Shown one piece after another: positions 54,640 to 64,000 of a stretch of 64,000 nucleotides of DNA. Below the pieces are notes generated by a model, which was not told where the DNA came from, made no database searches, and saw only the letters and a program-made list of their open reading frames with translations. The stretch covers positions 1-64,000 of the forward strand of contig JAOPGA020001213.1 of the NCBI GenBank assembly GCA_026419775.2, in the 5' to 3' direction. Source of the DNA: Acrasis kona (Eukaryota > Heterolobosea > Eutetramitea > Acrasida > Acrasidae). Positions within the stretch are counted from its first letter, which is position 1. The number at the start of each line of letters is the position of its first letter. The translations under genes were made by a program, and so were the position numbers.

Positions 54640-55412
54640 GAGCTGCTTAGTGGTGCTGGTATTGTAGGCACTAAAGTCAGTGGCCAATGTAGGTTATATC
54701 ATGTGATGACGTGTTCAAATTTTTGGCATAGGCTTTGCATTATAGGATGGCGTGTTCAAATTTTCGGTATAGGCTTCACATTAGTGAGTAAAAAGGTGTT
54801 TAAAGTATATTGCTGGCCAGTACACTTGGTCAAACTTGACTAGATTGAAAGGTTAGTGATTAATCATAATAAATTCGTTTCTTACTATGTGTAACAAGCA
54901 ATTAATCACATAATGGTAGGTCAAAATAGCAATTCCAAAATGTTTACAGATTAAAAGTAGTGATGAAAGGTTTGTATGTGTTCCAAATAAAAATGGCATA
55001 GATTCCTCCCTGTGAGCAAGATGTGAAGGTATTGGTGGGCCAGGTTAAAAGTAGAAAAGCATGAATTGTTGGTTAGAGTTCAAATGGTTCTAGCCACTAG
55101 GCATCCATTTTATTGAATGTTGACAGATGATAAAGATTTGAATGACAACACTGTTCCTCCTCCTTCACTGCAGCCACAGCAAATACACATTACCAACCAC
55201 AGATTCAGAGGAAGAAATTTTGTGAGCCTATCCAATCTAAACCAAACTGTACAGTAGACAACAGACAAAGATGTCCTCATTTTTAAGAAGTTAGTTACTA
55301 AATACACATCTCATGTAACTTACTGTTCATTTCACACATGATCTAATTTTTGAAAAAGTTTTTGGTTGACAAAACATCAAAATAACCAAATAAAGAAGGG
55401 GATTATTTATTT
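54640..55412. repeat. Repeat-rich spacer
   Basis: No gene is supported. Further diverged copies of the CATAGG(C/A)TT core occur near 54593, 54633, 54725 and 54766, three of them preceded by GTGTTCAAA(A/T)TTT. At 55330-55392 lies a diverged copy of the 54205-54264 sequence (shared core AAGTTTTTGGTTGACAAAA). The remainder is AT-rich sequence without recognisable features. Confidence 0.6.
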
Positions 55413-56144
55413 CTAATTTACACATAAAGTCCATTCGACAGCCTTAGTGGAGTAGTTTATCATCATTTTATATACAGCAAAGCAAAAGTCTATATAAAAA
55501 CACTGTGTAGTGAGATTATACTTAAGGACAGCATAATTGATTACATGGAATTTTAGCTCATCCTTGTCAGTAAAATAAAATCTCCACCAATTTGGAGGAA
55601 GTCCAAACAGTGAAGAGATTACTTGGGGAGTCAATGTTTTTATTACTACTGGATCCATACAACTCTTCCCACTGAACTCTCTACAAGGCCTGCTCATTGT
55701 TGTGATACTTTCCTCCACATTGATCTTGCCCCACCACCATTCAAAGTACTTGATAGGAAGGACACCTAGAAGGTGATTCTTGTAAGACCTCTTTGACATC
55801 CCTCCAACCATTAAAAACCTTGGAATATACATCAACATCTCATGTAGGAGTTGTGTATATGCCTGTGTAGTGCGACATTGTACAAAGATGTCAAGGTCTG
55901 TCTTGGTGAATAATGAATGAGGCACACCGTCAATGTCCATGTCTTGTTCATTGTATTTAAAGTGTTGATTGTGAGTGTTATCAGGTGGGTTGGTCTCTGT
56001 TTGTATGTCTCCTACATCCATATGGTCAAAGTTGGAGACATCAATTGTTGCTGGAGGTGTCTTTTTCTTTCTGTTATGTGTAGGCTTCTTTAGTCCATTG
56101 GTGTGGTTATCTACTTTGTACTCCATGAAGATGTATCCAACCAT
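55413..56144 (-). CDS. Orphan gene in accessory block
   Basis: The start is placed at 56144 (MVGYIFMEYKVDNHTNG), giving 243 residues; the frame continues open to 56342 without coding character. A polar basic N-terminus (KKPTHNRKKKTPP) is followed by a cysteine/aromatic-rich globular part (DLDIFVQCRTTQAYTQLLHE, IKYFEWWWGKINVEE, LFGLPPNWWRFYF). The WWWG and NWW clusters are unusual. No domain is recognised, and I have no evidence that it belongs to a mobile element. It is divergent from the cyclase gene across about 196 bp. Confidence 0.5.
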   Translation of the reverse strand: MVGYIFMEYKVDNHTNGLKKPTHNRKKKTPPATIDVSNFDHMDVGDIQTETNPPDNTHNQHFKYNEQDMDIDGVPHSLFTKTDLDIFVQCRTTQAYTQLLHEMLMYIPRFLMVGGMSKRSYKNHLLGVLPIKYFEWWWGKINVEESITTMSRPCREFSGKSCMDPVVIKTLTPQVISSLFGLPPNWWRFYFTDKDELKFHVINYAVLKYNLTTQCFYIDFCFAVYKMMINYSTKAVEWTLCVN

Positions 56145-56340
56145 GATGTGCGTGGTGTGGGTGTGTTTGTTTACATTGCTAATTTGATATTTTTGTACGC
56201 TTTTTATATTATGTACAAGGTTGACATCCGATACAAAAGTCCTTATTTGGTTTTTAATCCCTCTGAGAAAAAAGAACCTGTGCTGACTTCCAATCCGGTA
56301 TTTTACTTCCTTTTTAATAAAAATATATTTTGTAATCAAC

Positions 56341-59300
56341 ATGTTCCCACTCTTCTACCTCCTTGCAGTCTTATCATCCACATACGCGCTTGACGATATA
56401 ATATTTGGACAATCGTGTGGATTGACTGGAAGTTTAAGCTCGACATCGGTCGCGTTTACTTTTGGATTAAATGCTGCTTTTAATGAGATTAATAACAACG
56501 GAGGGGTTTTTGGAAGAAATGTACTTTTAAATACAATAGACGACGGATATGAACCATCACTAGCAGTAGCGAACACGAGGACACTGGTCGCTAATTCATC
56601 AATATTCGCACTTGTAGGATATACGGGCACAACAAACTCCAACGTATCATTGGATATTGCAAAGAACTATTCTTACCCTTTTATCGGTCCACTCTCTGGA
56701 TCTACCATTTTCAGGTTGCCATTTGTTCGTTCGTGCATTAACGTTAGGGCATCATATCCTGGTAAGTAAAACCAGCAATTTCATCCATTTTTTACGATTT
56801 ATTAGATGAAATGTTCGCACTTGTAAATTACCTGGTTAATCAAAAAAATCGTCGGCGAATATCGGTGGTTTACCAAGCGGATGGCTTCGGTCAATCGTGT
56901 TTGGATGGAGTCATAAGTGCCCTAAAGACAATATCGCTCGCTGTTCGAAGTAGCGCCTCGTATGTGCGCAACACATTGGACGTGGAGGATGCAGTCAGGA
57001 CCATTGCAGCGTCACAACCGGACGCAATCATTACCGCCGGCACAGCAGCAGCAATGTCAAAATTCATCACGCTGGTCAGGTCCAATCCACTATACACGAA
57101 CCCATCCAACATTATATTCGCAGCGCCGTCTCCCACCGACATGTCCGCACTCGTCGGCAACATGTCCTTGCCCCTACCCAAAATTGTAATGTCACAAATC
57201 GTACCCTACTATAACGACATGTCGCTTCCCATCGTGAGGGAATATCAAAAATCACATTCGGCACTGGACCCATCCATGCCATTCTCGTTCTCGTCACTAG
57301 AGGGATACGTGGTGGGCAGGCTGGTCACGTTCGCGCTCGTCCAATCACAATACGGCCCCACATTGAACAGAACGTCGTTCATCAACAGTTTTTATGAATT
57401 TGGAGCCGTGATACTAGGAAGCATCACCGTCGGACCCTTCTCGGAATGTAATGCCAATCACGTGCTATACCCCATCAACAAGGACGTGTGTGGCTGCAAC
57501 CAAGGACTACGAAACGTGTGGATGGTGGAAGCCGATCGAAATGCAACCATTCTCCCCATCGACGCCAGTCAATTCAAATGGAGCGATTCATGCTACGGAT
57601 ACACAAGCACCAACATTTCGCAACCCATCGTGTTCGTCACCACCGGTCCATCGGATTATCAGGGCTCCTACGATCTGACGAACGGCGTGCTCACTGCGTT
57701 CAACGAATTCAACTCTAGGAAGGGCGTGTCTAGAATGGTGCAATTGTATGCTCGTTACTACGACAACAATGCATCGTGTCCCAGTGCCCTCGACGACACG
57801 CTGAATATATTGTTGCAGGACCCTGTGTTCTATGGTTTCTTGGCAGCAACGGATACTCGCTTCATTGACTCCGAATACAACGTGTTGAAGGAATACCCAC
57901 TCATCGCTAGTTACTCTGGCAGCGATTACTTGTCGATATTCAAGAGCAACGTGATCAACGTGAGGCCTAGTTTCGTAGACGAACTGAGCAACGTGATTCG
58001 TTACTTGACCAACGATTTGGTCATGACCAATATAGGATTGGTATATGATTTTGATTTGAGAGGTGGCGTGGTGTGCAGCGAGGTATACAATAACATCATG
58101 AACTTGTTTAATTGGAATGCACAAATGAACTATCCGCTGATGGGCAATCTACCGGAGAACGTGATGGCGGTGACCAGATTGTTGATGAATTGGAAGCGAT
58201 TGGAGGCCGTGATATTGGTGTTGAGGACGGCTGATTCGGCTGCTTCTTTTGTGAATTTGGCACGTCCGCTGCTGCCCAGAGTAGTGTTTGTGTTCTTGTC
58301 CTTCATAGATACTGCCAAGGTGCAACAATTGGTGACCAGCACCGATAACATTTTATTCAACACATTTCTACCACCCAGCACCGACGCGAATAGTGCCGTT
58401 GCATCGGCATTCGTCAAATCATACGCCACCAGCGCATCGTCGTCGTCATCCTTTTCTCCCACCACAGCAGGTCTGTTTGGTTATATTGCTGGTCGATTGG
58501 TCACTTCCACGCTCACCTCCATGCAGGATTGGAAATTACCCATCACCAGAGATAATTTGATCAATGCCATCTACAGCAACGGTTATTATAGCATTACTGG
58601 TTATTCGTTGGGTCCTTATCAACCATCATCGTGCAACATGGGACCACGCACCTTGTTGATTTATAAGCCCACCAGCGCCAGCAACGTATCGTTGGTCAAC
58701 ACCTTTAGTTATTCTTCGTGTCTGTACATGCCCACATCCATCACGCTGCCCATCATGTTCGTCATGATCACCGACAACTACAACGATGGATACGTGAACG
58801 GCATCAATAGGGCATTCGATAGCATTAATCAACAGGGCGGCATCAGGGGCAGAAATGTCAAATTAAAACTATATCACCATGGTGGCGATGGCAACGTGCT
58901 GAAACAACAAATCATTGATGCTTATACGTTCATGAACGTGACTGCATTCGTGGGCATGCCCAGGGCATATGAATCCTTTTATAACGATTTCAGCAAGAAT
59001 GTATCGGTGCCCTTTATTGGCACTAGGAGCGGCAGCATCAGCATGCGCAAGCCATACAACATGTACATGTTGAACGTGAGGAGTTCGTTGATGGATCAAT
59101 CAGCAGCCATGGCCAAGACTATTTATGTAGATCAGCAATTGAATCAGGTCATGTTGTTGTGGCAGAGTAATTCTAGTTACTGGGCAGAGGCGAGGAATGG
59201 ATTCATTCAATATGCATTGGTGCTGGGCAAATCCATCACGACCGAACAATCCATCGCCGCCTCTGACATTGTGGTGCCCAGCAGCATTCAATGCGTGGTA

Positions 59301-61103
59301 GTATTGGGCGATTATGGCGTGGTGGAGATGATTATAAACAAATTATCGCCCACCAACGCCAATCGAACCGTTCATGTCATTTATGACGAAGCACTGCCAT
59401 CCATGTATTCGATCGACAGCAACATTTACGTCACATTTCCGTTACCCACTCAGGTTATTGATGATGGTGACTACGAAGGTTATTTAACAGGTCGATTGAT
59501 CAAGGAGGGACTGTTGCACTTGAAGAGCTACAGTTCATCTTCATTCATTGATAACATTTACATCAACAGCGTGATCAACATTGATGGTTATAAATTTGGA
59601 CCCGTCGGATTGGCATGTAACAGCATGACCAGCGATTCGTGCGACACTTCCAATTGCGATTGCAATCAATTGTCGCATCAAGTCAACGTGATGAGCGCGG
59701 TGCATAGTTATGCATTCAGCTTTTTTGGATGCGGCGTCACTTATCCATCCACCACCAACACGTTTAATTTATTATTCTTGTTATTTATTGCGCTGTTCAT
59801 TGCGCTGTTGGTGACGGTCGTCATCATGGCCGTCGTGATATTCTTGTGGTACAAGAAGAAGCACGTGGACGTGAGAAATGCACCCAAGACGGGTAATATG
59901 GTGCTGGCATTCACTGACGTGCAGAATAGCACCAAGCTATGGAACACTCTTGGGCAGGATATGCCCAAATCACTCAAGGTGCACAATCATGTGATGAGGA
60001 AATTGATCAAGCAGTACAATGGATACGAGGTCAAGACGCAGGGCGATTCCTTCATGGTTGCGTTTCAGAACGTAAAGGATGCGTTGGAGTGGGCGCTGGA
60101 CTGCCAACGATCGCTGGTCAGGGCGGATTGGCCAGTCAACATTGTGCAGGCATTCGATTGTAGGATGGAGTGGGATGACTGCGAGAATGTAGTGTTCAAG
60201 GGATTAAGGGTGCGCATAGGATTGCACTATGGATATGCAGAAAGAGTGTTGGACAAGGTGACCAAGAGATATGATTACTTTGGCAACACGGTGAACTGTG
60301 CTGCCAGGGTGGAATCGCAGGCCAAAGGTGGTCAAGTGTTTGTGAGTCAAGAATTGTTGCAGGAGGTCAAGAACGATTTGCAATTGATTGAATATATAGA
60401 ATTTCGTAACATGCGTCAAGAAAAGAAGAATTTGTTGTACCAGCAACAGCAACAAGAGAATGGAGCAGTGGATCAGAATGGAGCATCCAGCAATGACAAT
60501 GATGCTGGTATTGCTGATATGGTGTGTGACGTGATGGTGGATCAAGACGTCGAACCCATCGAGATGAACAGCATTCAACTGTTGCCCAATCTTCCAAGGA
60601 GCAATCGACTGTGCGAGGCCATCGTGTATGCTCTCATGGGCTCCTTCTCGTTGAAGGGAATCAAGGGAGAGGTTAACCTGTATGAGGTCATGATTGAGTC
60701 CTTGTTGGGTCGTAGCTATGAACCAAAGAGGAGCGAGAACAATAGCAGAAAGAGCAGCATCAGTGCTTCTCCTCGGTTCGAACAATTATCAAAGTATAAA
60801 TTGGGTGCCAATCAATTTTCAAACGAAAGAAGGCCAAGTACCACATGGAATCCTCCCTCTGATAATGAGTCCTCTTGTAAGGGTGGTGGTCATCAAGAGC
60901 AACAAACTGCTGATAGACAGCATCACGTTCGATTTAAATCTTTGGTGGATCAACTGGCGCCTCTACAAGATTTGGAAGACGAAATCGAAAATCAAGTCAA
61001 GGTTGTATTGATGGAAAGTTGTGACCCAGATGCTCCCATTTGCGTGTTGTTGACGTGTGCAATGTTTGTTGACCACGAAGATGTCGAAATGAATCATGTA
61101 TAG
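56341..61103 (+). CDS. Receptor-type adenylate cyclase with three periplasmic-binding-like ectodomains
   Basis: Exon 1 (56341-56761) and exon 2 (56806-61103, intron 44 nt) encode 1,572 residues. A signal peptide (MFPLFYLLAVLSSTYA) precedes three type-I periplasmic-binding/ANF-receptor-like modules starting near residues 17, 415 and 788. A single TM lies at about 1127-1155 (LFIALFIALLVTVVIMAVVI). The class III cyclase domain has metal Asp1178 (AFTDVQNSTKLW) and Asp1221 (KTQGDSFMVAF), and adenine-specifying Lys1217 and Asp1297. Asn1304 and Arg1308 are in NTVNCAARVE. So cAMP is the predicted product. The layout is like trypanosomatid receptor cyclases, but with three ectodomains. The ligand is unknown. 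Confidence 0.93.
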
Positions 61104-61251
61104 TACCTTCTGCTGTCTATCCTTTTTGATTTCTGCCTTCGTTCGATGGATGGTAGCATATCGGTATCCTAGTTGTGAATGTAATAAATTATGTTTAAAG
61201 CACTTTGAGTTGACCTGTTTGTTTTTTGGAATTGCACCGGTAGTACTAGTC

Positions 61252-61988
61252 ATGAGCACCACCTTTACACAAGAAGAGATACAACAATGGAGCGATATGA
61301 TGGACAGCAAGTGGAAGGAGGCGTTGGTAGATTTATCTGATAACGGTGGTTGGGATTTTGTAAAGCAACAATCTAATTGTACTGCTTATAAAAAGCATGT
61401 TGCCAACGATCCACACATGAAGATCAAAGGTGGAGGATCAATTAAAACTGACATGTCAGCGAAGGAGTTTCTTGATTGGTTTTTGAGTAAAAGCAATTCG
61501 ATTTTTACTTCTAACTTTCAAAAGATCAATTTGAACATGTTGAAAAGAGGAAAATTATCGACCCAATGTGTAATTTCAGGGAAAAAATTGCAAGCCTAAA
61601 TGAGGACTTATCCATCTACCACATGGTATGGCTGCGCTTACATATGCAACGTTTAAACTAACAAGATAAGCAATATGATTCTCCTGCTGTGCTTGTATCT
61701 TGTCGGGATTCGATTTGTTTGTACAAAAATTATCAAGAGTCCAACAAATTCTACATTATTGGCGTATCCGTTGAACATCCATCGTTTCCCAAGCCAGCCA
61801 AAAAATATGTCCGTATGAACAATAAAATAAATGCTTTTTCTATTGAAAAGAAAGTAGACGGCGACATTGAAGTATGGAATGTAAGCCACCTTGATCCATG
61901 TGGTAACATTCCTTCTTGGTTGAGCAGTGGGCAGGAGTGTATGACGTTCATTTTAAAGTTAAAAGATATCCTCGATGGTAGAAAATAA
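61252..61988 (+). CDS. START-domain lipid-binding protein
   Basis: Exons are 61252-61486, 61525-61625 and 61671-61988 (introns 38 and 45 nt), 217 residues, about one START domain. In order: the N-terminal helix and strand (GGWDFVKQQSNCTAYKKH), MKIKGGGSIKTDMSAKEFLD, then after splicing EKRKIIDPMCNFREKIASLN and IYHMQYDSPAVLVSCRDSIC. The C-terminal helix is WLSSGQECMTFILKLKDIL. Unspliced, the three frames look like separate small ORFs. START domains carry sterols or phospholipids; ligand is not predictable here. AATAAA overlaps the stop codon. Confidence 0.85.
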
Positions 61989-62047
61989 AAGTTTGTTTCA
62001 GTTGATTGGAGAATTGTTTTGTCAACCAAAATAAAACATCGTCAACA

Positions 62048-62437
62048 ATGTTGAGACGCAGCATCGCCCAGTCTAAACCAGCCCTCCGTCTTATGCAATC
62101 ACCTGTTAGGTCATATGCCGCACACGCACATACGCAAGTACAACAAGAAGCACCTCTCCGTGAGGGTGCACTTCCCTTAACTGAGGAACAGAAAAAATTC
62201 AATCAAGAAACTGGTATGGAATACGTTATTAGATATAACAAGGACATGGACAAGAGCAAAGATGTTTATTATCAATACGGAGGATATGCCCTATTGGCAC
62301 TCCTTTTCGCATACATTGTATGGCCAAATGGTAAAGAGCCTGTAGACTTCAGACAAGCAAACTGGACCAGCATGGGCAACTATGGTAAAGTCCCACTAAA
62401 GGAAGGTGAGGAAAGAAAAGAGGATAAAGAACATTAA
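62048..62437 (+). CDS. Small mitochondrial inner-membrane protein, unknown
   Basis: The start is the ATG at 62048 (MLRRSIAQSKPALRLMQS). The frame is open upstream but that part lacks targeting character. 129 residues: an Arg/Ser-rich presequence ending near VRSYAAHAH, a matrix-side segment (LTEEQKKFNQETGMEYVIRY), one membrane helix (YGGYALLALLFAYIVWP) and a charged tail ending EERKEDKEH. The design resembles lineage-specific respiratory-complex or ATP-synthase accessory subunits. No family is assigned. Confidence 0.7.
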   Translation: MLRRSIAQSKPALRLMQSPVRSYAAHAHTQVQQEAPLREGALPLTEEQKKFNQETGMEYVIRYNKDMDKSKDVYYQYGGYALLALLFAYIVWPNGKEPVDFRQANWTSMGNYGKVPLKEGEERKEDKEH

Positions 62438-62490
62438 ATGGCTTATTACTGGGATCTTGTACACAAGTTAAACTTTTAAAAAATTTCGTT

Positions 62491-64000
62491 TTAATATCCT
62501 CTTGATTCGAAAAGCAACTTCTCCTGCACATCTTTCTGCATAACGTCATACCTTTCGAACTCCATGAAGAAGTGACTGTTTCCGCTTGTAAGCGTCCTCA
62601 AGTGAGATGAGTATCCAATCATTTCCGACAATGGAACTTCAGCGTTAATAATTTGCTCTCCGTTAGAGGTTCCCAAACTCTTGATTTTTGCCCTTCTGCC
62701 TCCGGATAGATCCGATAATACAATTCCCATGTTGTTGGTGTCCGTTTGTACCTCCAAACTCATGCATGGCTCAAGTATTTGAATACCGTCGCTACCTTTC
62801 GTGCGTGCAACTTCTACCAGATACTCTGTGACCATCTGCTGCGAGAGCATTCTAAAGCTAGTTTCGTTCATGTCCAGATTTGACATTCCTCTCATGGAAT
62901 CATGAACGCTGCCATTTAGCCAAGTGATTCGAACGTCCTCCACATTAAATCCCAGAAGACCACCTCTCGACATGGCGGAGTCAATTCCCATCTTTACGCT
63001 TTTTGCCAAGGCCTGCATCATTTCTCTTGTAGCTTTATCTTCGATTTTAAGACTAAAGTCATCAACAAATTCATTGCCACAACCTCTTGCTGTTGGTTCT
63101 AGTTTTATTGTAATCTCGGCGAAGTAGTGCTTGCCACCAAGTTTCCTGTCAAGCTTGGAGTGGTGGATTGCAGGTTGCGACTTCTCATGTAAAGTTTCTC
63201 TATACGCAATCTGAACCGCGCCCATTGTGAAATCAATCTTGAACTCCTTCTCCAACCGGTCCTTGATGATTTCTAGATGCAGCTCGCCCATGCCACTGAC
63301 CAACAATTGCGATGTTTCGGGATCAAGATGTGCGCGAAGACTAGGATCTTCTCTTTGTAGACTTTCAAGAGCTTTATCAAGAGGATCCTGCATCAATTGA
63401 TTTTCAGCTTCAATGGACACGAAAAAGACCGGCTTTGGCACACGTATTGTTGGTAGTTGAAGGAATTGAGCCTCCTTCCTACCAAACATGTTAGCATCAC
63501 ACAAAGTGTCGCCAGTGCTTGTGTCCTTGAGACCAATTGCAACACCAATATTACCTGCTTCTATGCGCTTCACTTCATGAGGTATGTTTGCATGCATTTG
63601 ATACAATTTATTAATCTTTTCCTTTTTATTGTTGGAAAGATTGAGTACATGTGAATTTGGATCCAAGCAACCAGAATAAACTCTAAAAAAAATCAACGAG
63701 CCAAGTCTCGGATCATTTAATACTTTGAATGCGAGCGCTCTGAGAGGAGGCTTCTTTGCGGTCGTTACTTTTGTTAGGCCTTCGCTCTGCTTCTCTAACA
63801 AGGGTCTTTCCAGCGGACTAGGTAAATAGTCGACAATGGCATCCATCAACGGTTGAACTCCTTTGTTACGAAGACTTGTTCCGCACAACACCGCGCACCC
63901 TGTTCCTTGGAGCGTGACGCGTCTCAATGCCTTTTTGGTCTGTTCGCTCGTAATGTTACATGCGTCATTGTTTAAATAAACATCTATCATGATTACACAT
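62491..64000 (-). CDS. GFM2: Mitochondrial elongation factor G2 (ribosome release factor), 5' part outside window
   Basis: GTPase that works with RRF in recycling mitochondrial ribosomes. About 500 C-terminal residues are visible and the gene continues past the right edge, so the G-domain P-loop is not seen. Present are the end of the G domain (PLMDAIVDYLPSPLERP), domain II (PLRALAFKVLNDPRLGSLIF), domain III (QLLVSGMGELHLEIIKDRLE), domain IV and domain V (CMSLEVQTDTNNMGIVLSDL). The ending LRTLTSGNSHFFMEFERYDV with LRTLTSG fits EF-G2 rather than EF-G1, which usually has LRSxTEGKG. The Met at 63990 is internal. Confidence 0.88.
   Translation of the reverse strand, partial: CVIMIDVYLNNDACNITSEQTKKALRRVTLQGTGCAVLCGTSLRNKGVQPLMDAIVDYLPSPLERPLLEKQSEGLTKVTTAKKPPLRALAFKVLNDPRLGSLIFFRVYSGCLDPNSHVLNLSNNKKEKINKLYQMHANIPHEVKRIEAGNIGVAIGLKDTSTGDTLCDANMFGRKEAQFLQLPTIRVPKPVFFVSIEAENQLMQDPLDKALESLQREDPSLRAHLDPETSQLLVSGMGELHLEIIKDRLEKEFKIDFTMGAVQIAYRETLHEKSQPAIHHSKLDRKLGGKHYFAEITIKLEPTARGCGNEFVDDFSLKIEDKATREMMQALAKSVKMGIDSAMSRGGLLGFNVEDVRITWLNGSVHDSMRGMSNLDMNETSFRMLSQQMVTEYLVEVARTKGSDGIQILEPCMSLEVQTDTNNMGIVLSDLSGGRRAKIKSLGTSNGEQIINAEVPLSEMIGYSSHLRTLTSGNSHFFMEFERYDVMQKDVQEKLLFESRGY

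Noticed and set aside
53203-56144. Retroelement, virus-like element or transposon in the accessory block
   Set aside because: No reverse transcriptase, integrase, transposase, capsid-like protein or terminal repeats of a known element were recognised; only minisatellite and short duplications are seen.

Overview
This window is nuclear DNA of a compact, moderately AT-rich protist genome. Genes lie a few to a few hundred bases apart on both strands. Nearly every multi-exon gene is interrupted by tiny GT-AG introns of about 31-47 nt, and AATAAA signals often overlap the stop codon. The lineage is inferred, not proven. A receptor-type adenylate cyclase built like those of trypanosomatids, a conventional myosin II, a canonical CXXCH cytochrome c (unlike Euglenozoa) and a huge kinase-AAA-GAF-hybrid histidine kinase together fit a heterolobosean amoeboflagellate (Naegleria/Acrasis type).

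Layout. 1-0.7 kb is a tandem satellite of about 170-207 bp units; 0.7-2.2 kb is gene-poor with a possible gene relic. 2.2-8.3 kb carries an Apollo/SNM1-type nuclease, a small unknown gene, a mitochondrial Xaa-Pro aminopeptidase and an unknown gene. 8.3-14.2 kb is a myosin II heavy chain. 14.8-21.6 kb has inositol-pentakisphosphate 2-kinase, an amino-acid transporter, a mitochondrial carrier, cytochrome c, a four-TM protein and a small unknown gene. 21.9-32.0 kb is RRP12 tail-to-tail with the 2,023-residue hybrid kinase. 32.3-45.4 kb holds condensin SMC4, an acidic/basic protein, a Sel1-repeat protein, an unknown gene, the SUMO ligase NSE2, an unknown gene, PARG, a small three-exon membrane-protein gene, proteasome ATPase RPT1 and a TOPORS-like RING ligase. 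45.5-53 kb has a repeat protein of unrecognised family, an unknown gene, GDP-mannose pyrophosphorylase, a SMYD methyltransferase, an unknown gene and a C2HC zinc-finger protein. 53.1 kb is a tRNA-Leu with an insertion in its D-loop. 53.2-56.1 kb is an accessory block of degenerate minisatellites, duplications and two orphan genes. 56.3-64 kb has the receptor cyclase, a START-domain protein, a mitochondrial membrane protein and a partial mitochondrial EF-G2.

Several genes share themes. Genome maintenance and SUMO signalling: Apollo, SMC4, NSE2, PARG and TOPORS-like. Signalling: the hybrid kinase, the cyclase and IPK1. Mitochondria: XPNPEP3, cytochrome c, the SLC25 carrier, EF-G2 and two small membrane proteins. 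No operon-like arrangement is claimed; many neighbours simply share short divergent promoters or overlapping 3' ends. I saw no retroviral, Polinton or other virus-like element.

Limits: splice sites were placed by eye from frame continuity and GT-AG signals. Family assignments rest on remembered motifs, not searches. One base at 18322 is N, and the frame in that carrier gene is broken there.
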